This document shows positions 35,421-47,325 of a stretch of DNA of 64,000 bases, piece after piece. Numbering within the stretch: the first letter of the stretch is position 1; each line of letters opens with the position of its first letter. The translations under genes and the position numbers were made by a program. The notes beneath the pieces are model-generated. The model did not search any database and had not been told where the DNA came from. It worked only from the letters and a program-made list of their open reading frames with translations. The stretch spans positions 25,217,692-25,281,691 of the forward strand of contig CM053332.1 in NCBI GenBank assembly GCA_028583605.1, given 5' to 3'. Source of the stretch: Dastarcus helophoroides (taxonomy: Eukaryota > Arthropoda > Insecta > Coleoptera > Bothrideridae).

Positions 35421-36729
35421 AATTGCCAGTCTGAGTAAAAAGTGACGCTCGAATTGTTGATTGGTACTTTTTGGCTCTTATGCCAATTTTTTGCCTCTTA
35501 TGACAATTTTTTGCCTCTTATGGCAATTTTTTGTGTCTAATTACCCCTAGGGTTTCCCCTGTTTGTAATAATCGTGTTTTAACGTTATGGTAATTCAAGA
35601 AATATCGGCCCTTCATTTGCGCTCTATTTAATTCGGAATATACACCGACGACAATAAAAGACATTGACGTTGAAGTAAATTATGACATTTTCTCATTATT
35701 TACATTTATTGTACGTTCGCATGAAAAACATTTATTCACTTTATAAAAGCCATACAAAATACGGCTACACATGTCATGCATGGATGGAGTTGATATAAAA
35801 ACGATACGGCCATCTCTGTCGGTTGCACGCTTCCACTCGATTGTTCCGTTTCAAGCTCAACTTAAACAACTGAACGATAGCATTAAATTGATTTTATTGT
35901 CCCCTCTTCATGCGTTCAAACCGATGAGGTGGGAGGAGACATCTATGCAAAAGGCGGGAAACTCCTTTCAGCTGCCAATCACGCACAGTTTTCTATCGAA
36001 GGGGAACTCGCTCCCTTTTTTTTTATTAATTTCCCCCCCCACCCGATATCCAATTATCCTTGTTCGACATAATTAATTTGTTCCTACCTTTAATTAATTT
36101 TATATACGAATTTTGTTCCACTCTTTTGAGAACGAATTATTTTGCCGTTTTGTTTTAATTAGCTCTCGGGCGTATCGTATCGTTTTGTAATTTGTAAATA
36201 ATTGAGCTTTTGGTATTCCTTGAACGTCATGCAACGAAGAGTCATGAAACATTTTTTTTTTCAATAAGCATTTTGTATCAACTGAGTTGTAGATGCTTGT
36301 GGCTCCTTACTAGGAGCTTTAATTGACATATCAATTAATTTGAATTTTGCTTCATTATATGGCCCCCCTCCCTCATATTATTTTATCTATCTCTGGATAA
36401 GTATATAGATCTTTAGCGTGACACTGACAAAAAACATCTTCAACTCATTTGCACCAGAGTATTTTCGAACGCAGATCAAAATCTGGAGGGGGAAGGGGGG
36501 GGGGTGCTATTTACAAGATCTTTTGATCTGATGATGATGCTTAAGCGGCTTAGCGATGAGAATAAATCTTTAGAACCAGTTTCATAAAAATATTAATGCA
36601 GATATAAGTTTAATGGGGGGGGGGGGGATGGGAGGAGGAGGAAGTTTAGTTGATAATCAACATTTTTTTAAGGTATGAAATATGGTTGGTCAGCTGGAAA
36701 AATTTAATTTTAGAAACATATTTTTTTTT
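35421..36729. other. unique DNA with dG runs
   Basis: Mostly unique. Near 35470-35530 ATGACAATTTTTTGCCTCTT is repeated three times. Poly(dG) runs lie near 36495 and 36617. The 35771-36076 frame (101 codons) has no recognisable domain and is probably chance. Confidence 0.45.
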
Positions 36730-36865
36730 GGTGGAACGGACTGGTCCTTGGTTATCTTCAGTATCTCTCTGAAGATGATAGCTTGGCTATCGAAACGCGT
36801 TAGAGCAATTTTTGTTGTGGTTTTTAATCTTTCTTGGTTTCCAGGGACAATATTTGTAGTTCAAT
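36730..36865 (+). repeat. family 1 element with best hammerhead-like core
   Basis: It begins GGTGGAACGGACTGGTCC after a T9 run and jumps from the left terminus to the right arm. The core can be laid out as a hammerhead: stem I CTCT (36765-36768) with AGAG (36802-36805); CTGAAGA (36769-36775); an extra T; stem II GATAGC/GCTATC (36777-36782, 36786-36791) with loop TTG; GAAAC; short stem III within ACGCGT; cleavage context GTT. Confidence 0.8.
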
Positions 36866-36894
36866 TTTAGAAAAAAATGCTTTCTAAAGGAAAC

Positions 36895-37460
36895 AAGAGT
36901 AAGTATATGAGACGGGGGGGGGGGGGGGGAGCGGTTAAAATATCGTTTAGGTTACATAGAATTTTATCAGCCACGTTAATAACAAGTATAAACATTAATA
37001 TATTTTTCATTAATGCTGGGGTATTGGGGGAGGGGGGGGGTGAAATTCAATTAATTAATTAAGTGTGATAAAATTAGGTTCTTTAAGACTATTGCGATTG
37101 AAAAAATTTCGAGCTATCGGCACTACATGGTGCATTTAAGGAGCTATCTTTTTCGAACGCACTAGGTGGAAGGTACAGGGCGATGGCAGGTCAAAAAAAT
37201 CGTTTAGATTACATAGAATTTAGAATTTTGACAGCCACGTTAATTACAAGTATAAACGTTAATATATTTTTCATTACAACTGGGGTATTGGGGGAGGGGG
37301 GGGGGGGGTGAAATTTAATTAATTAATTAAGTGTGTTAAAATTAGGTGCCTTAAGACTATTGCTTTTAAAAAAATTCCGAGCTATCGGCACTACATCGTG
37401 CATTTAAGGAGCTATCTTTTTCGAGGGCACTATGTGGAAGGTACAGGGCGATGGCAGGTC
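36895..37460. repeat. two ~262-bp direct repeats with long poly(dG) runs
   Basis: ACAGCCACGTTAAT recurs at about 36970 and 37232, followed in both by GGGGTATTGGGGGAGGGGG and by AGCTATCGGCACTACAT. Each unit has dG runs of 8 to 15 bases, able in principle to form G-quadruplexes on the plus strand. Confidence 0.85.
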
Positions 37461-37597
37461 AAAATAGTTCCCTCTCTCGTGTCGTGGGACAAACTTTTCT
37501 CAACATTATCACTTTATTCTGTTTCATTTTGACATCCTTATTGATTCCTCTTCAATTACACAAAATTTATGCTATTTTAGTTTTTGAAAAGTAAACA

Positions 37598-37803
37598 CGG
37601 ACTGGTCCTTGGTTATCTCCAAAAATTGAAATACAAATCCTGTCCCCTGAAACCAAGAAAGATTAAAAAACACAACAAAGGTTACTGGCTAACGCGTTTC
37701 GACAGCCAAGCTATCATCTACAGAAAAATGTTGTCTTTTTTAATCCTTCTTGGTTTCAAGGGACAAGATTTGTATTTTAATTTTTGAAGATAACCAAGGA
37801 CCA
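37598..37803. repeat. family 1 foldback element, both arms
   Basis: The left arm starts CGGACTGGTCC and reads through GAAACCAAGAAAGATTAAA and AACGCGTTTCGACAGCCAAG. The right arm resumes at TTTTTTAATCCTTCTTGGTT and ends AAGATAACCAAGGACC. The centre is shortened, so only the minus-strand core survives. Confidence 0.82.
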
Positions 37804-38320
37804 TCAAAATTTTTTAACATTTCTTTAAAAATTTCGACTTCTTCTAAAATTTCAGATTTTGTTGAATCTTCGATGTTTTATAGAATTCAAATTATTTTCG
37901 AAACTTCAACGAAAAAAAAAACTATCTTTGTGACTCAAAAAAGGGTTTTTGACTTTATTGAAAATTTTGATTTTTGCAGAACTTTCGTTTATCCTCAAAG
38001 TTTAAATTATTTGTAACAATTTTGATCTACTAAAAAATAGATTTTTTAAAAGTTTTGAATTTTAAATAAATCGAGTTTGTCAAAATTTTGACTTTTTTCA
38101 AAATTTAGGTTTTTATCCTTTTTGAAATTAATTTTTTTTTATTTCCATCATTTGCCGATTTTTTCTCCAAATTCTGACTTTTTTGATCTCTTTTGAATTA
38201 TTATATTTTTTTTTCAAAGTTTCTACGTTTTAACTTTTTAATGTTTTCGAAAATTTGATTTTTCTTAAAATTTTGATTTTTTAAAATTTGAGATTTCAAT
38301 TACGATATTTTTTTAAATTT
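37804..38320. other. AT-rich low-complexity DNA
   Basis: The same AAATTTCGAC/TTTTGA style as 2.2-5.8 kb but without a clear unit length. No gene. Confidence 0.4.
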
Positions 38321-38433
38321 AGAGAGATAGTATTCTCTGAAGATGATAGCTTGGCTGTCGAAACGCGTTAGAGCAACTTTTGTTGTGTTTTCTAATCTTT
38401 CTTGGTTTCAGGGGACAAGATTTGGTTTTCAAT
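38321..38433 (+). repeat. family 1 right arm with intact hammerhead-like core
   Basis: The core lies at 38333-38373: stem I TTCT against AGAG, CTGAAGA, GATAGC/GCTGTC stem II (one G-U), GAAAC, CGCGTT. The arm then runs to CAGGGGACAAGATTTGG. The matching left arm is absent. Confidence 0.8.
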
Positions 38434-38814
38434 TTTTGAAAACAATTTTAAATTTAATTTTTTTAATTTAAATAATAAGTTAAATATGTTACAAGCTGGG
38501 CTTGTTAAACTAAAAACAAAATTGTGCAATTATCACTTAACTTGAAATTATGAATTCGAAATTTCAAATATTTTTGAGTTTTGCACTAAAACTGGATATT
38601 TTTAAATAAGATTTTATTTATTTTTCAAAATTTCTTAAATATAAATTGTTCCACCTCAAAAAAACTTTCGACTTTTGAGTTTTTTTCTAGAAATTTCAAC
38701 CAAATTTCCTAGTTTAGTCTTTTTAAATTTTTGATTTTTTTGCGATTTCAAAATTCAAAATTTTTTAAATCAGCTTCGAATTTTTTGTTCAAATTTCAAC
38801 CCAATTTTTTAACA
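38434..38814. other. AT-rich low-complexity DNA
   Basis: No repeat unit or gene is visible. Confidence 0.35.
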
Positions 38815-39640
38815 GTGTTCTTCTCTTCTCTTCTCTTCTCTTCTTCTCTTCTCTTACTCTTCTCTTCTCTTCTCTTCTCTTCTCTTCTCTTCTCTTCTCT
38901 TTCTCTTCTCTTCCTTCTCTTCTCTTCTCTTTTCTCTCTATCTCTCTCTTCTCTTTCTCTTCCCTCTTTCTCTTTTCTCTTCTCTTTTTCTTTTTTCTCT
39001 TTTCTTCTCTTCCTTCTCTCTTTCGTCGTCCCTCCTTCCTTTTTTCTTCTGACTCTTACTATCTTTTTCTACCCTTCTCCTCTCATCTCTCTTCTTCCCT
39101 TCTCTTCCTCTCCTCTAGTCTCTTCTCTTCTCGCTCGCTTCCTCTTCTCTTCTCTCCTCTTCTCTTTTCTCTGTCTCCTCTTTTCTCCTCTCTTTCTCTT
39201 TCTCTTCTCTTCCTCTTCTCTTCTTCTTCTCTTCTCCTTCCTCTTCTCTTCTCTTCTCTTCTCTTCTCGTTCCCCTTCTCTTCTCTTCTCTCTCTTCTCT
39301 TCTACTTCTCTTCTCTTCTCTTCTCTTCGCTTCTCTTCTCTTCTCCTCTCTTTTCTTCTCTTTCCCCTTCTCTTCCTCTTCCTCTTCTTTTTCTCTCTCG
39401 ATCTCTCTCTCTTCTCTTCTCCCCTTTTTCTTCTCTTCTCTTCTCTTCTCCTTACTCTTCTCTTCTCTTCTCCTCTCTTCTCCTTCTTCTTCTCTTCTCT
39501 TCTCTCTCCTTCTCTTCCTCTTCTCTCTCTTTCTCTCTCTTCTCTTTCTCTTCTCTTCTCTTCTCTTTCCTATTCTCTTCTTTTTTCTTCTTCTCCTTCT
39601 CTTCTCTTCTCTTTCTCTTCTCTTCTCTTCTTCCAGCTTT
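38815..39640 (+). repeat. polypyrimidine tract (TCTTC)n, 0.8 kb
   Basis: CTTCT pentamers with small interruptions. The 326-codon frame across it (38731-39711) is a Ser/Leu/Phe artefact. Confidence 0.95.
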
Positions 39641-40001
39641 CTTACTTAGGAGCAGTTTTGAAATTTCGAATCTTTTTTAAAGTTTGGATTTTTTCCAGAG
39701 ATTCAAATTAGAATTTCTGAATAAAATTCCAATATTTCCAAATTTCCGCTGTCTCAAAATTTCGAGTCTGATTGACATTTTTGGATTTAAAAACTAGGAA
39801 CATTTTGATAAAGTTAAATTATTTTCTGTTTTGACTTTCCTCGGGTAATTTGGTTCGATTATTCTTTAGAAATTAAAATTGGAATTTTCTGTTTTAATCC
39901 TTTTCTGGAAAGTTCGGAGTTAACCTCAAAATTTTGATCATACTCTAGACCAAAACAGGAATTTTCTGTTTTTATCTTTTTCTCGTATGTTCTTTTGTCT
40001 T
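39641..40001. other. AT-rich low-complexity DNA
   Basis: AAATTTCGA-type sequence between the pyrimidine tract and the next family 1 copy. No gene. Confidence 0.35.
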
Positions 40002-40150
40002 GGTGAAACCGACTGGTCCTTGGTTATCTTAAAAAATTGAAACACAAATCTCGTCCTCTGAATAATAGAGAATCTTTCTGAAGATGATAGCTTGGCTATC
40101 GAAACGCGTGCTTTTCAATCTTTCTTGGTTTCAGGGGACAATTGTATTTC
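40002..40150 (+). repeat. family 1 foldback element, shortened
   Basis: It starts GGTGAAACCGACTGGTCC. The core CTGAAGATGATAGCTTGG with CTATCGAAACGCGT is present, but the segment after CGCGT is deleted, so stem I cannot close. It ends CAGGGGACAATTGTATTTC. Confidence 0.78.
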
Positions 40151-40424
40151 GTAAGTTCTGGTTTAACCTCAAAATTTCAATCATTCTTTAAAAATTTCCT
40201 AATAAAACTGGACTGACATTATTATAAAAATCAAGATTTAACCACAAAGTTTCATAGCTTTTATAGAACTGAGTTTAACTCGAAATATCGATCTTGTTTT
40301 CGAAATTTCGGATAAAAGCTTTGTTTTTTCATAAATTTCGAGTGTTATTTAATTTTATCGCAATTGTTGTCTTTAAATTAAAAATTATTCCTCTTTTTTT
40401 CAAAACTTCGAGTTCAGTTAAAAA

Positions 40425-41340
40425 AATGCAGAACAAAGACAAAAGATAGAAAATACGACGCCTTGTAAGCGTATTAGGAGTCTGAAAACAACGAAGACGC
40501 GACCGTCAGCATCACTCGGATGAATATAAGATAATCACGTGCCCCTACCTTTGGTGGTGTGCGGCTCTTTATTGATTGATGCCTTTCATTCATATCCCTA
40601 ATTTTCTGGCCATCCGCCGGTAAAACAACTACATTCAAAACTCCCAACATCACTGTATTTTTGAGGAACGTTTCAAAAATTCACATTTCACAGAAAGAGA
40701 ATAGTTTTTGTTTGAAAACTCTTCATAATTTAATGAATTTCTTTTGGAATTTCCGAGCTTCTGTGGAAAAATACAGAACAAAGACGAAAGAAAGGAAGCA
40801 AGCGTATTAGAAGTCTGAAAACAACGAGAACACGACCGTCAACATCACACGGATCAGACGATCACACGGACAAGATAATCACGGGCCCCTACGTTTGGTA
40901 GTGTGCGTCTCGCTATTGATTGGTGCCTTCCCTTAATACCCCTAACATTCTGGGTCATCTGCCGCTGAAAAAACCATAACTACATTCAGCATTCCAAGCA
41001 CCACCCGGGATTGAGGAACGAAGGACGTTTTAAAAATTTGCGTTACACACAAAGGGAATCGGCTATTTTTTTCGAAAACTCTTCATAATTTATTGAATAT
41101 CTTTTGGAATTTTCGAGTTTCTGTGGAAAAATACAAAACAAGGACGAAAGAAGGAAAATGCGATGATCTGCAAGCGTATTAGAAGTCTGAAAACAACGAG
41201 AACACGACCGTCAACATCACATGAATCAGACGATTACACGGATAAGATAATCACGTGCCCCTACCTTTGGTAGTGTGCGGCTCCACATTGATTGATTGTT
41301 GCTTTCTACTAATATCCCTTAGTTTCTGGGCCATCCACGG
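40425..41340. repeat. three direct repeats of ~334-373 bp
   Basis: GCGTATTAG (near 40468, 40802, 41175), GTCTGAAAACAACGA, GATAATCACG and GCCCCTACCTTTGGT recur in order. The units are GC-richer than their surroundings and well conserved. The bases before the array (40151-40424) are AT-rich without features. Confidence 0.88.
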
Positions 41341-44300
41341 GCTTTTCTCGAAATTTTGAGTTTAAACTCAAAGCCTAAATATATTTTTTCCACATTCTTT
41401 ACTGTAAACTCGAACATATTGTCTAGATATCTCAAATTAAACCTCGAAGTTAAGGAAAAACTTATCAGAAAAGTTACAGACAAGTATCTGTTAAAAGAAA
41501 TTTATCAGGATGGCAGGGCCTCATTGCCTTACTTGCACCAGCCTCTACTGATTCAGTCAGAGATTAGTTTAGTTTGACAGCTGCCAAAATTGTATACACA
41601 GAGAGCATTTGCAGACATTTAACTTTCGAGAGAGCTCGAAAGTTAAATTCTTCCAATGATGCTTAACTAATATTGCCACTAATGTTCCCCGGTTATTTAT
41701 CGACTGCCGTCGCTTTTCAGGAGTCAATGGGAGCTTTTGATTCTATTGGTGACATAAAATCTACGACTATCATTGGCGGAAGCCATAATAAATGGCGTAT
41801 AAACTAATTTGATATTAAACGCTAGGCAATTGCGACAGCCAAAGAAATCCGCACTTCCAGGTAGTTAGGCTTTGTCGTCTATTGGTGTGCCACAGCATTC
41901 TAATGTTGGTACCCTCGAAGTTGTTATGTTTGTTCGTTCACCATGACACTTTCGAACAATCGAAATCACTAACATCTGCCGGTTTTATAGAGTGAGCTTC
42001 CCCCCAGTAATGACTCGTAAACGTTTGCTAAATATACTTTCGGTTCCACTTTATTATTTCATATATAAGTTTGAGTGGGATAATTTATTATTGCCACGTC
42101 AAGGGTAACACAACTGCTTCTTCTATTGTTGGAACGTGATTAACTCGAAAGCTATAGGCGACAAAAAAGAGGAGCCTGGCTCTCGTTTGTAGCTTTTAAT
42201 AATACTTAATTGTCGAGTTTGTTCAATTTGAATTTTAAAGTCGGTTTTGTTGGAAGCATCCTTAACATATTCTACGTCATTGATGGTGCCGAAAAATTCT
42301 AAGATGAAGCATCATATTCATATATTTTTTTGTCAGTGTTTTATTAACTTGATTGGTAGCCAGCAGCAGAGGCGTTGTATAAAATTGATGATACATACAA
42401 GAGTAGCAGAAAATTTTACTTCCTGCTATGATGCAGACTCTGTAGAGAGCTTTTATTTAGTTCTTCAGGGAAAATTTCTTAGAGACCACTTAGAAATAAA
42501 TTATTTCTACAGTTCATAATGGTAATAATCATTTGTGATTGTTGGCCCTTGAATGACGCAGGCATTTGAATGCTTAGACAATTTTGATTTATATTGGACG
42601 ACGTATAAGTTTTCAATGGATACACAGTAATGAATTGAATAGCATCAATCAGTAAAGTGTTCTATGAAATATTCAAGACCGAAGAGACCTCCAATTGTTA
42701 CATAATGAGGTATCATTTTACGCCCATGACCCACAGCATCATTCATTAAGAGGCGTCGTGTCCACAACACCTGGTCCCAAATAACAATACTTACTTCGTT
42801 TGTTAAACCATAACTCAGTTTGCAATTTGATTTTACAAAAAGAACACAAACTGACAGACTAACGAAACACATATTTCAAATTTTATCTGTAATGGTACAA
42901 AACAATTTTCGAAAAGAAGTTAAAATTTTCAAATTAAAATTTGCTACCACAATTTTTCTCGTTGTCAGTAGAGAGGAGGGGCAGAAAGATGTGTTATATT
43001 AAAAGTAATAAATGAAAGTGTCACTAGAAAGCGTTGGAAATTCGCTACGATCGCCAGTGAGGAGTAAAGGGGGTGCATAAGCTCTTGTAGGTTTGGGGCT
43101 GGGTTTCATAGCCCCAGTGGTAACCTATTCACTAGCTTGCAACTCACTAACTTTTAGATTAATTTCCTCAAGCTTTTAGAGCACTAGCTAATTTTGTTTA
43201 ATGAATTAACATTTTGGAAACTCATTGGTAGGCACAAACCTCCTACCCCTCTGCAAGAAAAACCGCGGCAGTATAACTCGACTGCGTTAATTCCAATGAA
43301 ATGGGAGAAAGGTAGTTTTCGTTTGCCCCTGCTTATCTCTCGCGTATTAGAAACTACCAAAGAATTCACTGACTGATGAGAAGTTAGACCAAAATTTTAA
43401 CTCGAAATTGACATTTAACTGTCCCATCCAGTGGCGCCCCATATAGCTTCCTTCGCAAAATGAATATTGTTTTGTAAACTTGGTATTTATCTTAAAATTT
43501 ACAACTTCTTCTAGACATATCACACGAAATATCTTGATAAATTTCCAAGAGCAGACCAATAATAAAAATAAATTTAAATCCAGAAATTTTTATGTGGGTT
43601 TTATTCGCCTAATTATACACGTGCAATGAAAATAATGAAACACAAAATAATAATGTAAAAAAAAACCCATCAAAATCCCAGTAACAAGCATAATACCTCA
43701 ACAGTTTTAATATTTGTTATTTAAAAGGAGCTTATTTCCATGTGTGATTTTAGATTGCCGTTTTATGCCAAACTGAATTCTAAGACCTCTCGCCCAAAAG
43801 CCCATTCGACTTCAAAAACGACACAATGCTCTCTAAACTCTGAAAGATCTCGTTAAAAATATCGGCGAATAACCGAGCCAATTTACCTAGCAGATCGTTA
43901 TCTTACGTTTACGATATAAGCCCTCCATTCCGCGATTTTTGCCCCCACGAGACACCTCGACGTTTCTCTTTTTTCCGCCCTTCGAATGTCGAAGGCGCCG
44001 TGGGGCGTGTGTGAAAATTCACCGTCCTTTCCAGCTCGGAATCCAGTGATTAATTTTAATTTGTGTAAAAACAAATGAATTAATTAAATTGATCAAACGG
44101 ACCGGGGGACGTTTCGTTTTTAAAAGCTCGAAGATGTTATCTAGGATTCTTTTCGAAGGTAAATTGGACCAGCATTGTGTTCGGGTTTAATTGGGACAGA
44201 ATTGAAATGTGAAAAGGGTATCGTCGTATGCTAATCAGATTAACTAATAAAGGGAAGATTAGGGATGTTTAGGGTCTTAATTAGTTCAACCTGCTTCTAA

Positions 44301-44418
44301 CGAGAGCCCTTTGGACTTGAATTATTGTCAATTAGGCTGCGTTCGTTATTAAAAAACTACGCCCCGTGACCAAATATTTATGAATTGCTGCAGTACGTGC
44401 TCTTAGCGGTGCATAGAT
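41341..44418. other. unique intergenic DNA
   Basis: The longest repeat-poor block of the right half. The small ORFs (41356-41577, 42247-42519, 42645-42872, 43184-43376) lack domains or a consistent splice context. The segment near 43105-43135 (GCCCCAGTGGTAACC) resembles one near 11325-11360 (GGCCCCAGTGGTGACC), hinting at an old dispersed repeat. No RNA gene seen. Confidence 0.4.
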
Positions 44419-44729
44419 CAGTGTTTCCCAAATTATCGTACCCGTATCTCCAGGGGTAGGGAAAGTGTCTGGTGGGGGTACATATTGCACCAGGCGACCT
44501 CAGATGACTCAAAAATAAAAAAAAAATGTTTGAATAAATGTTACAAAATTGACTTAATCAGCTTGCACAGCTTTAAAGAGTTCGTGCCGATTACAGAATG
44601 ATGTTTTGTTCAAATTCGTTAATACGTTCCACTTCCACTTCCTCATTTATGTATTAATTAGGATACAATTTGGTAACGAGGGGTACTCAACGTCACAAAA
44701 AATTATGGAAGAAAGTTTGTAAAACACTA
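44419..44729 (+). mobile_element. hAT-like MITE, copy A
   Basis: It begins CAGTGTTTCCCAAA and ends TTTGTAAAACACTA, an imperfect inverted terminus. CAGTG...CCCAAA ends are typical of hAT elements. Internal segments (ATCAGCTTGCACAG, GAATGATGTTTTGTTCAAA, TATTAATTAGGATACA) match copy B at 56072-56374 in reverse orientation. No ORF. No convincing 8-bp target duplication remains. Confidence 0.75.
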
Positions 44730-44945
44730 TACAGAGCAAGCGCTGACGGGTAAAAGCTTGACGCAAATAACGCTATTGCGACGAGCAATTATCCAACTGT
44801 CAATTTTTTAATTTCTTTGGTGGTTTCGACTGGTTTACAATCCAGATTTTAGGAAAAAATAACTTTTCAGTTTGTTGTGAGTATAAATTTATAAAAAAAA
44901 CGAAACTTCAAGTTAACTTGAAAAAAAAATTCGAAGAAAAACTGA
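44730..44945. other. unique spacer
   Basis: AT-rich unique DNA between the MITE and the octamer array. Nothing recognised. Confidence 0.35.
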
Positions 44946-46940
44946 AAATTGCTGTCTATTTGTCTTTCTATCTTTCTGTCTTTCAGTCTTGCTGCCTTTC
45001 TCCTTTCTGTCTTTCTCCTTTCTGTCTTTCTGTCTTCCTGTCTTTCTGTCTTTCTGTCTTTTTCTGTCTTTCTGTCTTTCTGTCTTTCTGTCTTTCTGTC
45101 TTTCTGTCTTTCTGTCTTTCTGTCTTTCTGTCTTTCTGTCTTTCTGTCTTTCTGTCTTTCTGTCTTTCTGTCTTTCTGTCTTTCTGTCTTTCTGTCTTTC
45201 TGTCTTCTGTCTTCTGTTTTTTCTGTTTTTCTGTCTTTCTGTCTTTCTGTCTTTCTGTCTTTATGTCTTTATGTCTTTATGTCTTTCTGTCTTTCTGTTT
45301 TTCTGTTTTTCTGTCTTTCTGTCTTTCTGTCTTTCTGTCTTTATGTCTTTCTGTCTTTCTGTCTTTCTGTCTTTCTGTCTTTCTGTCTTTCTGTCTTTCT
45401 GTCTTTCTGTCTTTCTGTCTTTCTGTCTTTCTGTCTTTCTGTCTTTCTGTCTTTCTGTCTTTCTGTCTTTCTGTCTTTCTGTCTTTCCTGTCTTTCTGTC
45501 TTTCTGTCTTTCTGTCTTTCTGTCTTTCTGTCTTTCTGTCTTTCTGTCTTTCTGTCTTTCTGTCTTTCTGTCTTTCTGTCTTTCTGTCTTTCTGTCTTTC
45601 TGTCTTTCTGTCTTTCTGTCTTTCTGTCTGTATGTCGTTCTGTTTTTCCGTCTTTCTGTCTGTATGTCGTTCTGTTTTTCTGTCTTTCTGTCTGTATGTC
45701 GTTCTGTTTTTCCGTCTTTCTGTCTTTCTGTCTATTTGTTTTTCTATCTTTCTGTCTTTCAGTCTTTCTGTCTTTCTGTTTTTCTGTCTTTCTTTCTTTC
45801 TGTCTTTCTGTATTTCTGTTTTTTGTGTTTTTGTCTTTGTCTTTTTTTCTTTGTGCCTTTTTGTCTTTCGGTCTTTCCGTCTTGCCGTCTTTTTGTCTTT
45901 CTGCCTTTCTGTCTTTCTGTCTTTGTCTTTCTACTTTCCTGTCTTTTTTGTTTTTTGTCTTTCTGCTTTTTGTGTATCTGTCTTTCTATCTTTCTGTTTT
46001 TCTGTCTTTCTGTTTTTCTGTCTTTCTTATTTTCTGTCTTTCTGCATTTCTGTCTTTCTGTTTTTCTGTCTTTCTGCTTTTTTGTCCTTCTGTCTTTGTC
46101 TTTTGTTCTTTGTGCCTTTCTGTCTTTCGGTCTTTCCGTTTTTTCGTCTTTTCGTCTTTGTCTCTTTCTGTCTTTTTGTCTTTTTGTCTTTCTATTTTTC
46201 TGTCTTTCTGCCTTTCTGTTCTGTTTTTTTCACTTTTTGTCTTTCTGTCTTTTTGTCTTTCTGTTTTTCTGCCTTTCTATCTTTCTGTCTTTCTGTTCTT
46301 TTGTTTTTCTGTCTTTGCCTTTTTTCTTTGTGCCTTTCTTTCGGTCTTTCCGTCTTTTCGTCTTTCTGTCTTTATGTCTTTCTGTCTTTTTGTTTTTCTA
46401 TTTTTCTGTCTTTCTGTTTTCCTGTCGTTCTGTATTTCTGTCCTGTCTTTCTGTTTATCTGTTTTTTTATCTTTCTGTTTTTCTGTATCCTGTCTTTCTG
46501 CTTTTCTTTTTTCTGGTTTTCTGACTCTCTGTCTTTCTACTTTTCTGCCTTTCTGCCTTCTTGCTTTTCAGCCTTTCTATTTTTTTGTCTCTGTTTTCCT
46601 GTCTTTTTGTTTTTTTGTCTTTCGGTATTTTTGTCCTTCTGATTTTCTGTCGTTCTGTATTTCTGTCCTGTCTTTTTTTTAACTGTCTTTCTGGCTTTTG
46701 GTTTTTTGTCCTTCTGCCTTTGTCTTTTTTCTTTGTGCCTTTCTGTCTTTCGGTCTTTCCGTCTTTTCGGCCTTTCTTCTTTCTGTCTTTTTGTCTTTCT
46801 GTTTTTCTGTGTTTCTGTCTTTCTGTCTTTCTGCTTTTCTTTTTTTCTGACTCTTTGTCTTTCTACTTTTCTGTCTTTCTGCCTTTTTGCTTTTCGGCCT
46901 TTCTATTTTTTTATCTTTCTGACTTTCTGTATCCCTTCCC
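44946..46940 (+). repeat. octanucleotide array (CTTTCTGT)n, 2 kb
   Basis: Very regular to about 45640, then increasingly mutated. Because 8 is not a multiple of 3 and the unit has no stop in any plus frame, all three frames are open for more than 500 codons (FLSFCLSV repeats). These are not genes. Confidence 0.97.
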
Positions 46941-46989
46941 CCATCTATCCTCACTTTTCTCTTCAAATTATTTAACTCGAATTTAAAAT

Positions 46990-47110
46990 TTCATTTTCTA
47001 TCTTTCTGCCTTCTGTCTTTCTAACTTTCCTTTTTTTTGCCCTTTTGTCTGATCTTTTTGTCTTTATGTCTTTGTGTTTTTGTGTTTTCTGTTTTTTTGC
47101 TTTGTGCCCA

Positions 47111-47177
<67 letters not shown>

Positions 47178-47219
47178 TCTCTCTCTCTCCTTTCTCTCTC
47201 TCTTCTCTCTTTCTCTCTT

Positions 47220-47309
<90 letters not shown>

Positions 47310-47325
47310 TCCCCAAAACGTGTTT
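46990..47325 (+). repeat. (TC)n tract
   Basis: TC dinucleotides with a few interruptions, abutting family 2 DNA at 47325 (ACGTGTTTCGCCTCTATAGG). Confidence 0.92.

Noticed and set aside
35771..36076. 101-codon plus ORF
   Set aside because: No recognisable domain, no splice or promoter context; length compatible with chance in unique DNA.
38731..39711. 326-codon ORF
   Set aside because: A (TCTTC)n tract artefact with AT-rich ends.
44918..46682. 574- and 577-codon ORFs in three plus frames
   Set aside because: They follow from an 8-bp CTTTCTGT repeat with no stop in any frame; residues are only repeats of FLSFCLSV type.
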